NCBI GenBank assembly: GCA_019931245.1
Contig: JAINDL010000019.1
Location: 1 to 64,000 of the forward strand
Source: Bryobacteraceae bacterium CoA2 C42
GTDB taxonomy: Bacteria; Acidobacteriota; Terriglobia; Bryobacterales; Bryobacteraceae
Direction: 5' to 3'
Length of the DNA stretch: 64,000 nt
Shown here: positions 53,040-62,087 of the stretch, one piece after another
Position numbering within the stretch: position 1 is the first letter of the stretch
Layout: every line of letters begins with the position of its first letter
Program-made: the position numbers and the translations under genes
Notes under the pieces: model-generated
Told to the model about the DNA's origin: nothing
The model's database searches: none
The model's input: the letters and a program-made list of their open reading frames with translations, nothing else

Positions 53040-53320
53040 GCGCCAGGCGCTTCCCGCTCGATAGCCCAATCCCCCGAACGACCTCCGCGGGGAGGCCCAA
53101 GACGGCGCCAAGGCACCCGCGCTCGGCGAAGTGACCCCACCGATTCCTCCCCGGGCGCGGTCTCCGGCACCGGGCGGCCTAAACGGGAGCGGCCCGGCTT
53201 CGGCGGTGTCTCCTCCCATCGGCCCTGCCGCACAAAACACCTCGGCCTGAGACGATGCCGCGGGAGGGTCCCCAAGCGCCGCTTCGCTCCCGCGAACCGG
53301 ATTGGGGCTAACGAAGCCCC
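53040..53320. ncRNA. candidate structured RNA (one long irregular hairpin)
   Basis: About 280 bases between nuoN and the convergent gene have no plausible protein. The two ends are complementary: TAGCCCAATCC near 53062 pairs with GGATTGGGGCTA near 53299-53310. Further inward GGCGC..GG.ACCC segments of the two arms pair, and the centre holds a GC-rich hairpin, CCGGGC near 53177 against GCCCGG near 53200. The size and single irregular rod recall 6S RNA, but I could not match 6S consensus bases or decide the strand. RNase P and tmRNA signatures are absent. The outer end GGGGCT-AACGA-AGCCCC (53304-53320) is a separate short hairpin over the neighbouring stop codon. Confidence 0.4.
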
Positions 53321-54975
53321 GCGAACTCGATCACCTGGTCAACCGGCGTAATGCCCGTCAGAAACAGCGCCGGGCCAGCCAGCAGGGGGCGGGCGCCGCG
53401 GACCTGCAGGTAGGTATGCGGTGCCGTGCCGGGGCCGATCCGGATGCGGTCCCCACCGAGGGTGTAAGTCGCATAGCCTTCCCGCAGCACCCACGCCTCG
53501 GCGAACTCCGGATGCTTCTCGGCGCCGCTCAAAGAGCCGCCGGCGCGGAGATTGATCTCGACGGTCAGCGGCACCTCCTCGGTTCCGCTGACGCGGAGGC
53601 GGAGGCGGAAGCCGTTGGGCGTTTCGGTGAGTGTCACGGTCGATTGAAGCTGGCAGACCTCGGACTGGCGGCGCTGGGAGCGCGTCTCGTCGTAGGTTTC
53701 GGTGGTGACGCGGCGGGGCGGGTCGAATGGCTGATAGTAGCCGGCGCTGAGGCGCTGGGTGAGCACCCAGGCGTCTCCCTGTTTTTCGAGAGTTTCGCCT
53801 GTGAACTGCCCCTTGCCGAAGAAGGCGGAGGCTAAGCGCACCGCGTTGATGACGGCGTTGCCGTAGCGGAAGGTGAAGAAGTGGTCGCGCCCGCGGAGAA
53901 TGGAGACCGAGAGCTTGCCGCGGCGGACGCGGGCCAGGCCGGTGACCGGCAGGATTTTCTCGAAGTTTTCGGGCAGGGGCTGCGAGGGGGGCAGGGCGGT
54001 GTCGAGCAGGTGCGGGAAGCTGAGGAAGGCCGCCACGCCAGCGCCCTGCGCCTGGACGGCACGGGCGAGGTGGGCCATCTGCCCGTCACGGTCTTTCGAG
54101 GCGAGATAGGCGATGCCCAGCCAGGAGTTATAGAGATTGCCGCGCTGGTTGAGATCCTGGCGGCGGGAGATTTCGGTCACCACTTCGCCGTCCGGATGCA
54201 GCAGATAGAGCATGGCCTGCAGGTTGCGGCGGACGGGGTCGAGCAGTTCGGGGCGGCGGAGGAAGTGGGCGCAGAGGGTGAGCGCGCGATTGCAGATGCC
54301 GTTGTAGCTGACCGAGCTGCGTTCGGTGTACTGGCCTTCGGCATCGATGTCGATGGATTCGGCGAGCCACTGGTCGATGCGGCGGAGGTAACGCGGGTCC
54401 GGGTAGAGTTCGTGGAGCAGGGCGAGGGCGGAGCAGACGACCCAGCGATGGTTCGGGGTATGGACCCCGCCGCGGAGCAGGGCTTCGCCGCCCTTTTTGA
54501 CGGCGGCGAGCACGAGAGGCTCAAGCTCCGGGAAGCCATACTGGCGGGCGTTGAGCAGGGTGAGGCCCATGCCCTGGAGGATGAAGGCGGTATCGGGCGC
54601 CGAGTTGTAGTTCGTCGTCGGGAGGTTCCAGTTGCCGTCCGGGGTCTGCAGGCGGGCGAAGCATTCGGCGGCCAGCCGGATGCGTTCGAGCACAAGCGGC
54701 CGGCGATAGTGCCGGGAGGTTGGCAGCACGTAAGCGGTGGAAAGCGTGTTGAGGATGCCGCCGGGGGTGGCGCCCCAGAAGAGGCTGTCCCCGCTGCGGA
54801 CGTTGCCACGGTGGCGATGGCCGGGGGTAAGCTCCTGGCCGGCGATCAGATGGTCGACGGCCAGGTCGTGGGCGTCGATCATAGCCTGGGGCAGGCGGGG
54901 GGGCGCGGCGGGGAGAGACAGAGCGGGGGCGGCTGCCGCCAGGGCGACAGTCTTAAGGACTTTTCGGCGCTGCAT
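53308..54975 (-). CDS. exported alpha/alpha-toroid-type hypothetical protein
   Basis: 555 residues. Start MQRRKVLKTVALAAAAP looks like a Tat or Sec leader. Residues 35-290 form helical pairs in the style of alpha/alpha toroid proteins: RLAAECFARLQTPDGNWNLP, HRWVVCSALALLHELYPDP and SYNGICNRALTLCAHFL. A beta-rich second half (about 330-550) recalls heparinase II/III or polysaccharide-lyase-type enzymes, but I see no catalytic motif I can name. It is 2 bp downstream of the OYE-like gene. Confidence 0.65.
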   Translation of the reverse strand: MQRRKVLKTVALAAAAPALSLPAAPPRLPQAMIDAHDLAVDHLIAGQELTPGHRHRGNVRSGDSLFWGATPGGILNTLSTAYVLPTSRHYRRPLVLERIRLAAECFARLQTPDGNWNLPTTNYNSAPDTAFILQGMGLTLLNARQYGFPELEPLVLAAVKKGGEALLRGGVHTPNHRWVVCSALALLHELYPDPRYLRRIDQWLAESIDIDAEGQYTERSSVSYNGICNRALTLCAHFLRRPELLDPVRRNLQAMLYLLHPDGEVVTEISRRQDLNQRGNLYNSWLGIAYLASKDRDGQMAHLARAVQAQGAGVAAFLSFPHLLDTALPPSQPLPENFEKILPVTGLARVRRGKLSVSILRGRDHFFTFRYGNAVINAVRLASAFFGKGQFTGETLEKQGDAWVLTQRLSAGYYQPFDPPRRVTTETYDETRSQRRQSEVCQLQSTVTLTETPNGFRLRLRVSGTEEVPLTVEINLRAGGSLSGAEKHPEFAEAWVLREGYATYTLGGDRIRIGPGTAPHTYLQVRGARPLLAGPALFLTGITPVDQVIEFAGLR

Positions 54976-54977
54976 GG

Positions 54978-56402
54978 TTATGACTTGCGAACGCTGGCTC
55001 GGGCTTCCTTCATGATGGGCCCGTAGACCAGCTTGTCAAAGGGTGGACAGCCGCTCGGAAACTGGCCCAGAGGATGATTCTTCTGCCGCATGAGGAACGT
55101 GCAGTAGGTGAGCGTCTTGCAGACGCGGATCTCTTCGAGTTCGCCTTTGGCCAGCGCGTCGACGGCGAAATCGGGGTAGGCGAGGGCGTTGCGGCCCATG
55201 CCGAAGATGCGGATATCGCCGTTGGCGATGTTGTGCGCGGCGGCGTTCAGCGCGTAGATCTGAAGCCAGCTGTAGCCGGTGCCGACCATGGGGAGATCGG
55301 GGTGGGCGTGCTGCAGTTCGCGGGCGATGCGGAAGTGGCGATCGACGCCGGCGAGCGGGTGCTCCGGCTCTTCGTAGTTGCCGTCGTCGGGCTTTTCAAA
55401 GGGGCGGCCGATGTGGGGGTTGTAATAGGGGCAGCCGATGGAGACGTTGAGAAGCTGGACGCCCCACTCCTTGAACCAGCCGATGGCGGTTTTCACTTCG
55501 CTGAGCTCTTCGGCGAGGGGGTCGGCTTCGTTGACGCCCCAGCCCCAGGGGTAGGGGGTGGGATAGGGCAGGGGTTCGCCGATGCCGGTTTCGGGGTTGC
55601 GGACGTAGGGGACGCTATCGAAGCAGCCGAGGCGCATGCAGATGGTCAAGCCGGGGCCGAACTCCGCGCGCAGCTTGGCGAGCACGTTGCGGATGAAGCG
55701 GGTGCGGTTTTCAAGCGAACCGGCGTAGCGGCCGTTGCGCCCGGCGCGAGCGCCGAGCATTTCGGCGAGCAGGTAGCCGTGGGTGACTTTGAGATCGACG
55801 GCGCGGAAGCCGGCGCGCCAGGCCAGGCGGGCGGCGGCGATGTAGTGGTCTTCGAGCGCCTCCATCTCGTCGTCGGAGAAGACGGGCTGGTCGGCCGGGG
55901 TGGCGGTCTTCTGGTCGATCAGCGGGTTGTGGTAGAAGATCACGCGGGTCGGGTAGGAGTAGCGGCCCGAGTGCGTGAGCTGGATGGGGATGAGCAGGTC
56001 GTCCGTCGTGCCGAACTTGTCCTGGTGGAGCTGCAGGATCCGGGCGTGGAGCCGGGCGTACTCGTCGACGTTGCCTTCGTGGATCCAGAGTTGGCGGGCG
56101 TTGGCGCGGCCGTCGCCGCGGATGGCGGTGGCTTCGAACCAGATGAGTTTGGCGCCGCCGAGGGCGAAGCGTTCGTAGCGCCGCCAGGTTAGCTCATCGG
56201 GGCTGCCGTCGAGGGTGGAGTCGCACCCCTCCATGGGATGGATGGCCATGGAGTTACCCAGGGTGACGGCATCGCTGATGCGCACCGGGCGGGCGAGGAT
56301 GGACTTTACGGCGTCTGTATTGGTTTCAAACCGGACGAACGCGGTCTTGGCTTCAGCGTCCTGCTGGAGCTGGCTTAGATTCTTGTAGTGGAACTGTCGC
56401 AT
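54978..56402 (-). CDS. NADH:flavin oxidoreductase / old-yellow-enzyme-like
   Basis: 474 residues from the ATG at 56402; upstream in-frame sequence overlaps the MFS gene out of its frame. It has the OYE-family TIM-barrel pattern: ISDAVTLGNSMAIHPMEGCDS, PIQLTHSGRYS, the substrate-binding His-containing HGYLLAEMLGARAGRNGRYAGS (core HGYLLAEML), and GMGRNALAYPDF for FMN phosphate. The first part resembles the shorter, single-domain members rather than the iron-sulfur ones. Probably reduces an activated C=C in a plant or aromatic compound (inference). Overlaps the upstream MFS gene by 50 bp. Confidence 0.8.
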   Translation of the reverse strand: MRQFHYKNLSQLQQDAEAKTAFVRFETNTDAVKSILARPVRISDAVTLGNSMAIHPMEGCDSTLDGSPDELTWRRYERFALGGAKLIWFEATAIRGDGRANARQLWIHEGNVDEYARLHARILQLHQDKFGTTDDLLIPIQLTHSGRYSYPTRVIFYHNPLIDQKTATPADQPVFSDDEMEALEDHYIAAARLAWRAGFRAVDLKVTHGYLLAEMLGARAGRNGRYAGSLENRTRFIRNVLAKLRAEFGPGLTICMRLGCFDSVPYVRNPETGIGEPLPYPTPYPWGWGVNEADPLAEELSEVKTAIGWFKEWGVQLLNVSIGCPYYNPHIGRPFEKPDDGNYEEPEHPLAGVDRHFRIARELQHAHPDLPMVGTGYSWLQIYALNAAAHNIANGDIRIFGMGRNALAYPDFAVDALAKGELEEIRVCKTLTYCTFLMRQKNHPLGQFPSGCPPFDKLVYGPIMKEARASVRKS

Positions 56403-57636
56403 CGGTAAAGGCGTGCTTGGGCAGCAGCAGGATCGCCACGGCGCCGATGAAGGCGAGCACAAAAACGGTGTTGAGCGCCGGGCCGTAGCTGACGTCGCCG
56501 GCGCGGATCTTCGAGACCATGTAGGGGAACCAGGTTTGGCCGATCGTGTCGGCAGGTAGGATAATGGCCATGGCGCGAGCGAGCGTGTTGACGCCGAACT
56601 GCTCAGCGGCCATCAGCGGGATGAGCATGTAGTCAGCGCCCATGCCGAAGCCAAACAGGATGGCGAAGAGATAGACGTAGACCGGGTTTTCCGGCGTGGC
56701 CAGCAGCAGCAGCGGAATGGTGCCGGCGACGAGCATGTAGGTGGCGACCATGACCCACTTCTTCGAGAACTTGTCGGCCAGGATGCCCATGACGATGCGG
56801 CCGGCCGTCGAGGAGATCATGATGTAGAAGAGGGCATCGGCGAAGAGGGCGTCGAGGGTGGCCTGGTCGGCGAAGCCCTGCTCTTTGAAGACGAACTTCA
56901 TGTGCTGATTGATGGAGCCGATCGAGCCAATCGAACACAGACTGCCGATCATGAGGAGCCAGAAGGAGCGGGAGCCGAGCAGCTCATTGAAGCCGCGCGA
57001 GGGCGCGGGGGCTTCGGCGGCGGTGACGGGTTCGCCGTCCGGGGTCTGGCCCATCTCGGAGGGCTTGTCGCGCATGATGAAGCCGGCGATGGGCCATACG
57101 AGTAACAGGATGAAGCCGGTGATCATGAGCGCCGTCTGGAAGCCGAAGGCGGTAACCAGGGGCTTGGCGATGAACTTGGCGGAGATGGCGCCGAAGATGC
57201 CAACGCCGAGGTAGGTGGCGGCCATGGCCTTCCCGCGATTCTTTTTAAACCACTGGGAAATGATCACCTGGTGCGGGATGGGCCCCGAGAACAGGTAGCC
57301 GACCATGTAGAGGAGCCAGTAGGCCCAATACACATAGATGTTGCTGCCCATAGTGCCGAAGCCGATAAAGGCGAGCGCGGTGAGGCCAGTGCCGGCGATC
57401 ATCAACTTGCGGGGACTGAACCGGTGCATAAAAACGGGGCCGACCCAGAGGGTGAGCGTCGCGGCGAGCGGGAAGCCGAGGGTGATGTCCGTGCGTGCCC
57501 AGCCGAAGGTCTTCTCGTAGTAGTCGTAGTAAAACGGCATGCCGTAATACGGGATACCCACGGCTAAGCCGAACGTGAAGAAGGCAGCGATGGAGATCCA
57601 CCAGCCGTAAAAGCTTGAACTCGCGCGCGTTTCCAT
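56353..57636 (-). CDS. MFS transporter, OFA (oxalate/formate antiporter)-like
   Basis: 427 residues and 12 helices. GPIPHQVIISQWFKKNRGKAM matches the OFA subfamily pattern W-F-x-x-x-R-G-x-A, and the central segment RIVMGILADKFSKKW is the second-half loop motif. It is first in a three-gene minus-strand operon with the OYE-like and toroid genes, so it may import their substrate. Confidence 0.82.
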   Translation of the reverse strand: METRASSSFYGWWISIAAFFTFGLAVGIPYYGMPFYYDYYEKTFGWARTDITLGFPLAATLTLWVGPVFMHRFSPRKLMIAGTGLTALAFIGFGTMGSNIYVYWAYWLLYMVGYLFSGPIPHQVIISQWFKKNRGKAMAATYLGVGIFGAISAKFIAKPLVTAFGFQTALMITGFILLLVWPIAGFIMRDKPSEMGQTPDGEPVTAAEAPAPSRGFNELLGSRSFWLLMIGSLCSIGSIGSINQHMKFVFKEQGFADQATLDALFADALFYIMISSTAGRIVMGILADKFSKKWVMVATYMLVAGTIPLLLLATPENPVYVYLFAILFGFGMGADYMLIPLMAAEQFGVNTLARAMAIILPADTIGQTWFPYMVSKIRAGDVSYGPALNTVFVLAFIGAVAILLLPKHAFTDATVPLQESKPAPAGR

Positions 57637-57672
57637 GAAGCCCTTTTATACCATATAGCTTACTATCTGCTT

Positions 57673-58485
57673 ATGCGCCTCGCCCTGCTTGCTCTTTTCA
57701 CCGCCGCCGCCCTGCCAGCCCAAAACCCGGACTGGACCGCCCCGTTCCCGCCGCACACCATTGCCGGGAACCTGCACTATATCGGCACGAAGGATCTGGC
57801 GTGTTATCTGATTACTACGCCGAAGGGGCACATCCTGATCAACACGGGCCTCGGGGATTCCACGCCACTGCTGCAGGCGAGCGCCAGGAAGCTGGGCTTT
57901 GATCTCAAAGACACGAAGATTCTGCTCACCATGCAGGCGCACTACGACCACACGGCGGCGCTGGCCGAGATCCAGAAGCTTTCCGGGGCCAAGGTTTACG
58001 CTACCGTGGGCGATGCCGCGTATCTGGAAGACGGGGGCAAGAGCGATCCGCTGGTGCTGGCGTTCGCCGATCAGGACTTCCGCTTCCCGCCGGTGAAGGT
58101 GGACCGGCGCCTCAAGGACGGCGACACGGTGGCGCTGGGGGGGACCGAGGTGAAGGTGATCAACATGCCCGGGCACACGCGCGGCGCGGCGGGCTACTCC
58201 GTCAACGGGGTGCTGATTGTGAACATTCCGTCGGTGGTGGTGCCGCTGATCGGCAACAAGGCGTACCCGAATATTGTGGAAGACTACGAGGCGACTTTCG
58301 TCAAGCTGAAGCAGTTGCGGCCGACGATCTGGGTGGCCGGACACGGGTCGCAGTATGGCCTGGCGGCCAAGCACGCCAAGGGTTCGTTTGTGGATGCGGA
58401 GGGGTACGCAACGGCGATCGCCAATGCGGAGAAGACCTACCGCGAGAAGCTGGCCCGGGAGAAGGCGGCCAAGGGGCAGCGGTAG
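57673..58485 (+). CDS. subclass B3 metallo-beta-lactamase, Gln-variant
   Basis: 270 residues with a signal peptide ending near residue 16 (LPAQ). It is an MBL-fold protein of B3 type. The metal motif reads QAHYDH (Q88, H90, D92, H93), with Gln at the position usually His116. GHTRG (H168) and GHGSQYGL (H224) are also present. Gln116 is the hallmark of GOB-type B3 enzymes, which still hydrolyse beta-lactams. The environmental gene may act on other amides. Divergent from the MFS gene by 36 bp. Confidence 0.88.
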   Translation: MRLALLALFTAAALPAQNPDWTAPFPPHTIAGNLHYIGTKDLACYLITTPKGHILINTGLGDSTPLLQASARKLGFDLKDTKILLTMQAHYDHTAALAEIQKLSGAKVYATVGDAAYLEDGGKSDPLVLAFADQDFRFPPVKVDRRLKDGDTVALGGTEVKVINMPGHTRGAAGYSVNGVLIVNIPSVVVPLIGNKAYPNIVEDYEATFVKLKQLRPTIWVAGHGSQYGLAAKHAKGSFVDAEGYATAIANAEKTYREKLAREKAAKGQR

Positions 58486-58494
58486 GGCGGAGCG

Positions 58495-59232
58495 TTACAG
58501 GCTGCGCAGGTGGAAGCCGCCGTCGACGTTGATGACCTGGCCGGTGGAGTAGTCGAGCAGGCCGTCGGCGATGGCGCGCACGGCCTTGGCCACGTCGGCG
58601 GATTCGCCCATGCGGCGCTGCGGCAGCAGGCCGTTGGCGATCTTTTCTTCGTAGACCGATTCGACGGCCGAGATCATATCGGTGCGGATGATGCCGGGCC
58701 GGATTTCGAATACCTGGATACCCTGCCCCGCCAGCCGGTTGGCGTAGAGAGACACGGCCATGGCCAGGCCGGCCTTTGAGATGCAGTAATCGGAGCGGTT
58801 CGTCGAAGCAGCGTAGGCCGACAGGGAGGTGATGAAGACGATGCGGCCCACCCCCTGTTCGGCCATCCAGTTGGCGGCGGCCTGGGTGAGGAAGTGCGGT
58901 CCTTTCAGGTTGGTGTTGATGAGCTCGTCGAAGCTCTCTTCGGTGCCGGTGAGGATATCCTGACGGACGCGCGGGGCCATACCGGCGTTGTTGACGAGCA
59001 GGTCGAGGCGGCCAAACTTTTCGCGGGTGAAGGCGAGGAGGCGGGCGCGGTCGGCGGCGCTGCCGATGTCGGATTGGACAATTTCGGCGCCGGTTTCGGC
59101 GCGCAGGGTTTCGGCGGCATCCTGGCGGCCGCGGTAGGTGGCGACCAGGGAGTGCGTTTTGGCCAGTTCGAGGGCGATACCCCGGCCGATGCCCCGGCTG
59201 GCGCCGGTGATCAGGGCGACGGGCCGGCTCAT
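58495..59232 (-). CDS. short-chain dehydrogenase/reductase
   Basis: 245 residues from the ATG at 59232. Classical SDR: cofactor motif TGASRGIGRG near residue 10, NNAG near 85, the catalytic Ser in FITSLSAYAAS and YCISK (Tyr-x-x-x-Lys). The C-terminal NVDGGFHL is typical of 3-oxoacyl-ACP reductase-like members. Substrate unknown. Overlaps the DsbA-like gene by four bases. Confidence 0.88.
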   Translation of the reverse strand: MSRPVALITGASRGIGRGIALELAKTHSLVATYRGRQDAAETLRAETGAEIVQSDIGSAADRARLLAFTREKFGRLDLLVNNAGMAPRVRQDILTGTEESFDELINTNLKGPHFLTQAAANWMAEQGVGRIVFITSLSAYAASTNRSDYCISKAGLAMAVSLYANRLAGQGIQVFEIRPGIIRTDMISAVESVYEEKIANGLLPQRRMGESADVAKAVRAIADGLLDYSTGQVINVDGGFHLRSL

Positions 59233-59639
59233 TGCGAATCCCGAATGGCGGCGAGGAGCTCTTCGGCGGTGAAGTGTTCGATCAAGACATGGTTGCCGAC
59301 GAAGACGGTGGGGGTTTTGGCGACGCCGCGGGCGTGGGCTTCGGCGAGGTCGGCGTCGACGCCGGAGCGGTCGCGGTCCGCGGGGGGCGCGTGCACCTGG
59401 CCGAGGGCGAGCAGGCACTTTTTGCGCCACTCCCACTCGGTGGTGCGGCCTTCGGTGGCGCGCAGGTAGTGGGCCTCGGCAGCCAGGGCGAAGGCCTCCG
59501 GGTGCTTGGCCAGCGGGAAGTCGCGGCGGACAAACTCCACCTCCTCGCCAAGCAGCGGCAGGAGAGTCTCTTCGAGCAGGTGCTGCAGGCGGGTGCAGTC
59601 TTTGCACTGCAGGTCTTCAAAGATTTCGACGGTGACCAC
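59229..59639 (-). CDS. DsbA-like thioredoxin-fold protein
   Basis: 136 residues from the GTG at 59639 (short leaderless start VVTVEIFEDLQC). The redox motif CKDC is at residues 12-15, and the cis-Pro region GVAKTPTVFVGN is near 110. It fits the DSBA/thioredoxin-4 family. It lacks a signal peptide, so it would act in the cytoplasm, unusual for this family. It is 7 bp after the membrane protein gene. Confidence 0.75.
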   Translation of the reverse strand: MVTVEIFEDLQCKDCTRLQHLLEETLLPLLGEEVEFVRRDFPLAKHPEAFALAAEAHYLRATEGRTTEWEWRKKCLLALGQVHAPPADRDRSGVDADLAEAHARGVAKTPTVFVGNHVLIEHFTAEELLAAIRDSQ

Positions 59640-59646
59640 ACCCCTA

Positions 59647-60540
59647 TTATGCGGTCTTGCGGAGGCGGGCGACGAGAGCGGTGACCACGGTCTTGCCCTT
59701 GGCCAGCCCTTCGCCGTAGAGGGTTTCGCGCTCCTGGCGGGAGAGTTGGCCGCCCATGCCGTAGAGCTTCTGCAGGCCCTGGCCGACAATCCAGGTGCCG
59801 GCGTAGGCGACGGTTGCCTTGCTGGCGACGCCGGCGCCGAACGGCAGCTTGCTGATGAGCTGGCGGGCGAGCGAGCGCCACCCGAAGGCCCCGGCGATGA
59901 CGGAGGCCACTTGGGCTTTCTGTTCGCGGTAGCCGATGGGCCGGTCGTTGGCGCCGGCCAGCAGGAAGGCCATGCGGAGTTGGTTGGCGGTGATAAAGGC
60001 CGTGTCGCTGGCGAACTCGCCGACGGCGAAGGGCAGCGAGAGCAGGTTCGGCACGATGTTGGGCAGCGAGGTGGCGATGGAGAACAGAGCGTTTTCCTGG
60101 CTGACGGCGTTGACGATCTTTTCGGAAACCGCCTTGCGGAAGACGACGAACTGGCGGGCGAGGGGCAGGCTGAGCTCGTCGTGCCGGTCGAGGATCTCCT
60201 GCACGGTGCGGGCCGGGTCCCGGCGGTAGAAGGTGAAGGCGTGCGGCGGTTTGGCCAGGCCCTCCTCCCAGATTTCGAGATCGACCTGGGCCGGGCGCGG
60301 GGGCATGCCCGGCAGGCGGGGGCCCAGCGGGTGAACCAGGCGCACCAGTTGGTCTTTCTTGCGCTCGGACAGCTGCGCCGGCGCCAGGAAGTCCCACATG
60401 CGGTTCAGGCCGTCCTCGGTGGCGGCGGTGAGGCCGATGTTCACCTCCCGCTCGGCCAGCTTCCGCACGTCGGACGGGTTCAGGGTGCGCAGGGATTGGG
60501 CGATCGTGGTGAGGAAAGAGGTGATCATCTGGTTGCTCAT
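59647..60540 (-). CDS. putative membrane-associated protein, function unknown
   Basis: 297 residues from the ATG at 60540. Hydrophobic stretches lie in the central SLPNIVPNLLSLPFAVG and late SKATVAYAGTWIVGQGLQ. The last segment resembles glycine-rich membrane regions of DUF697/EcsC-like proteins, but this is weak. The start overlaps the end of the PD-(D/E)XK-like gene by four bases. Confidence 0.5.
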   Translation of the reverse strand: MSNQMITSFLTTIAQSLRTLNPSDVRKLAEREVNIGLTAATEDGLNRMWDFLAPAQLSERKKDQLVRLVHPLGPRLPGMPPRPAQVDLEIWEEGLAKPPHAFTFYRRDPARTVQEILDRHDELSLPLARQFVVFRKAVSEKIVNAVSQENALFSIATSLPNIVPNLLSLPFAVGEFASDTAFITANQLRMAFLLAGANDRPIGYREQKAQVASVIAGAFGWRSLARQLISKLPFGAGVASKATVAYAGTWIVGQGLQKLYGMGGQLSRQERETLYGEGLAKGKTVVTALVARLRKTA

Positions 60541-62027
60541 GCCGGGCGCGCAGCGCCGTACAGCCGAAACAGGAGCCGGAGCTGCTGGCGCCATTCTAAC
60601 CCGACACCGAGCCGCTCCACTGGTACATCAGATGAGAAGAACCCCAAAATGGTTTCGGTGGTGGGGTGAAATTCGAGCGCCGGGGCGACGAGCAGCAGAC
60701 GCGGCCGAAGGGTGGCGACGGCGTGGCCCGGGAAGTAGCCGCAGGCGGCGAAGTCGCCGGCCGCGGCGTGCCAGGCCACGCGCATCCAGTAATCAAGGGC
60801 CTGCAGCGGCAGATGCAGGTCTTCGGTGGCCTTGATTTCGAGGACGACGAGGCGGCCGGAGCGTTCGATGGCGAGCAGGTCGGCGATGCCGCGTTCGACG
60901 CCCGCCATGGCCGGCACCTGGCCGTAGACCGGCTCCGGGCACAGGTGGGCGTCGAGCGTGGTGAGCGACTCGCGGAGGCGTGCCTCAAGCCACGCCTCCG
61001 GGGCGCGCCGCTGCAGCAGGCTGCCCGTCTCCTGCCGGAGGTGGGTGAGTTCGGCGGCGATGGCGCGCAGTTCCGGCAGGTCGCGGGGGTGGAGCAGGCG
61101 CCGGTCTTCAAAGCCGCCGCGCAGCTCGCCTTCGCGCCAGCGGGCGAATTCGAGGCCGAAGACGCGGAAGCTGGCGGCGCCACCGGCCAGGGAGACGCGC
61201 TCGACGTGGGGCCAGCCGGCCAGCTGCGCCACCCAGTCGGGCAGGCCAAGGATGGAGTGCTGACAGCGGTCGAGCGCCGTCTGGAGGTTGCCGCAGTCGG
61301 CCGGGTCGAGCCGGACGGCGTCGCCTTCGGGCGAGTAGGCATACAGCGCGAAGGCGGCCTTGGCCGGGTCGAGCCAGCGGAGGCGGAGGGCGGTGGCCTG
61401 CGTTTCGTGGGCGGGCAGGAAGAGGGCAAGACCCTCGACGGTGATTTTGGGCTGGCGCCGGCGGCGGACATAGTCAAGCCAGATGAGCCCGAACGAAAGG
61501 GCGTGCGGCGCTTCGGGCGGGGCGAGGATGGCGGCCCAGGCGCGCTTGCCCTGGCGGACCAGGGCGCGGGGGTAGTTGGCCGATAGGGTGTGTTCCAGGT
61601 CCCGTTCGGTGGTGAGGTCGTCGAGCTCCCAGCCGATGAAGCTGCGCCGGAGCATGCGGCGGAACTGCTCGCGGACGATCATGCGGTCGCCATGGCGGTC
61701 CCATTCGAGAGCCTCGGGCCGGTCGCCGTCGAAGATCCAGGCTTCGGCCTGGCGGCCGCCGAACTTTTCGATGACGAGGGTGAGCCGTCCGGTCTGGTGG
61801 TGGGCGACGTTGACGACGCGGCGGTTCCAGTTGCGGACGTCGTCCCAGGCGGACAGCAGGAGCTTGCCGGCGCTGCGCCCGAACTCGTGGCGGCCGGCGA
61901 GCAGCGGAATGGCCTCTTCGCCCGGCTCCTGCACAAGCGGCCGGCGGCAGCGGGCGGCGAAGGCGCGGATGGCCTCTTCGAGAGATTCCGCGGCGGCGGG
62001 GGCGACCGGGCGTCTCGGTTTGGCCAT
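60537..62027 (-). CDS. protein with a C-terminal PD-(D/E)XK nuclease-like domain
   Basis: 496 residues. The C-terminal third contains GIADLLAIE..LVVLEIKATEDLHLP: D383, E397 and K399 give the D-x(n)-E-x-K signature, and the following hydrophobic helix carries a Q/W pattern (LQALDYWMRV) as in PD-(D/E)XK folds. The N-terminal 300 residues look like a separate alpha/beta domain (VVNVAHHQTGRLTLVIEKFGG) with no motif I know. Possible roles are nucleic-acid repair, defence or protein scaffolding. First gene of a four-gene operon; divergent from yggS by 60 bp. Confidence 0.6.
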   Translation of the reverse strand: MAKPRRPVAPAAAESLEEAIRAFAARCRRPLVQEPGEEAIPLLAGRHEFGRSAGKLLLSAWDDVRNWNRRVVNVAHHQTGRLTLVIEKFGGRQAEAWIFDGDRPEALEWDRHGDRMIVREQFRRMLRRSFIGWELDDLTTERDLEHTLSANYPRALVRQGKRAWAAILAPPEAPHALSFGLIWLDYVRRRRQPKITVEGLALFLPAHETQATALRLRWLDPAKAAFALYAYSPEGDAVRLDPADCGNLQTALDRCQHSILGLPDWVAQLAGWPHVERVSLAGGAASFRVFGLEFARWREGELRGGFEDRRLLHPRDLPELRAIAAELTHLRQETGSLLQRRAPEAWLEARLRESLTTLDAHLCPEPVYGQVPAMAGVERGIADLLAIERSGRLVVLEIKATEDLHLPLQALDYWMRVAWHAAAGDFAACGYFPGHAVATLRPRLLLVAPALEFHPTTETILGFFSSDVPVERLGVGLEWRQQLRLLFRLYGAARPA

Positions 62028-62087
62028 ATGTCGATAGGTTCGGCGAAGTCGCGTAAACTCTCAGGTACGGGCGGTTTTTTGGTTTCG

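Noticed and set aside
53040-53320. RNase P RNA or tmRNA in the nuoN-downstream region
   Set aside because: The conserved GAGGAAAGTC of RNase P and the tRNA-like ends of tmRNA are not there on either strand.
53302-53835. Plus-strand frame after nuoN
   Set aside because: Antisense to the toroid-type protein and without recognisable features.
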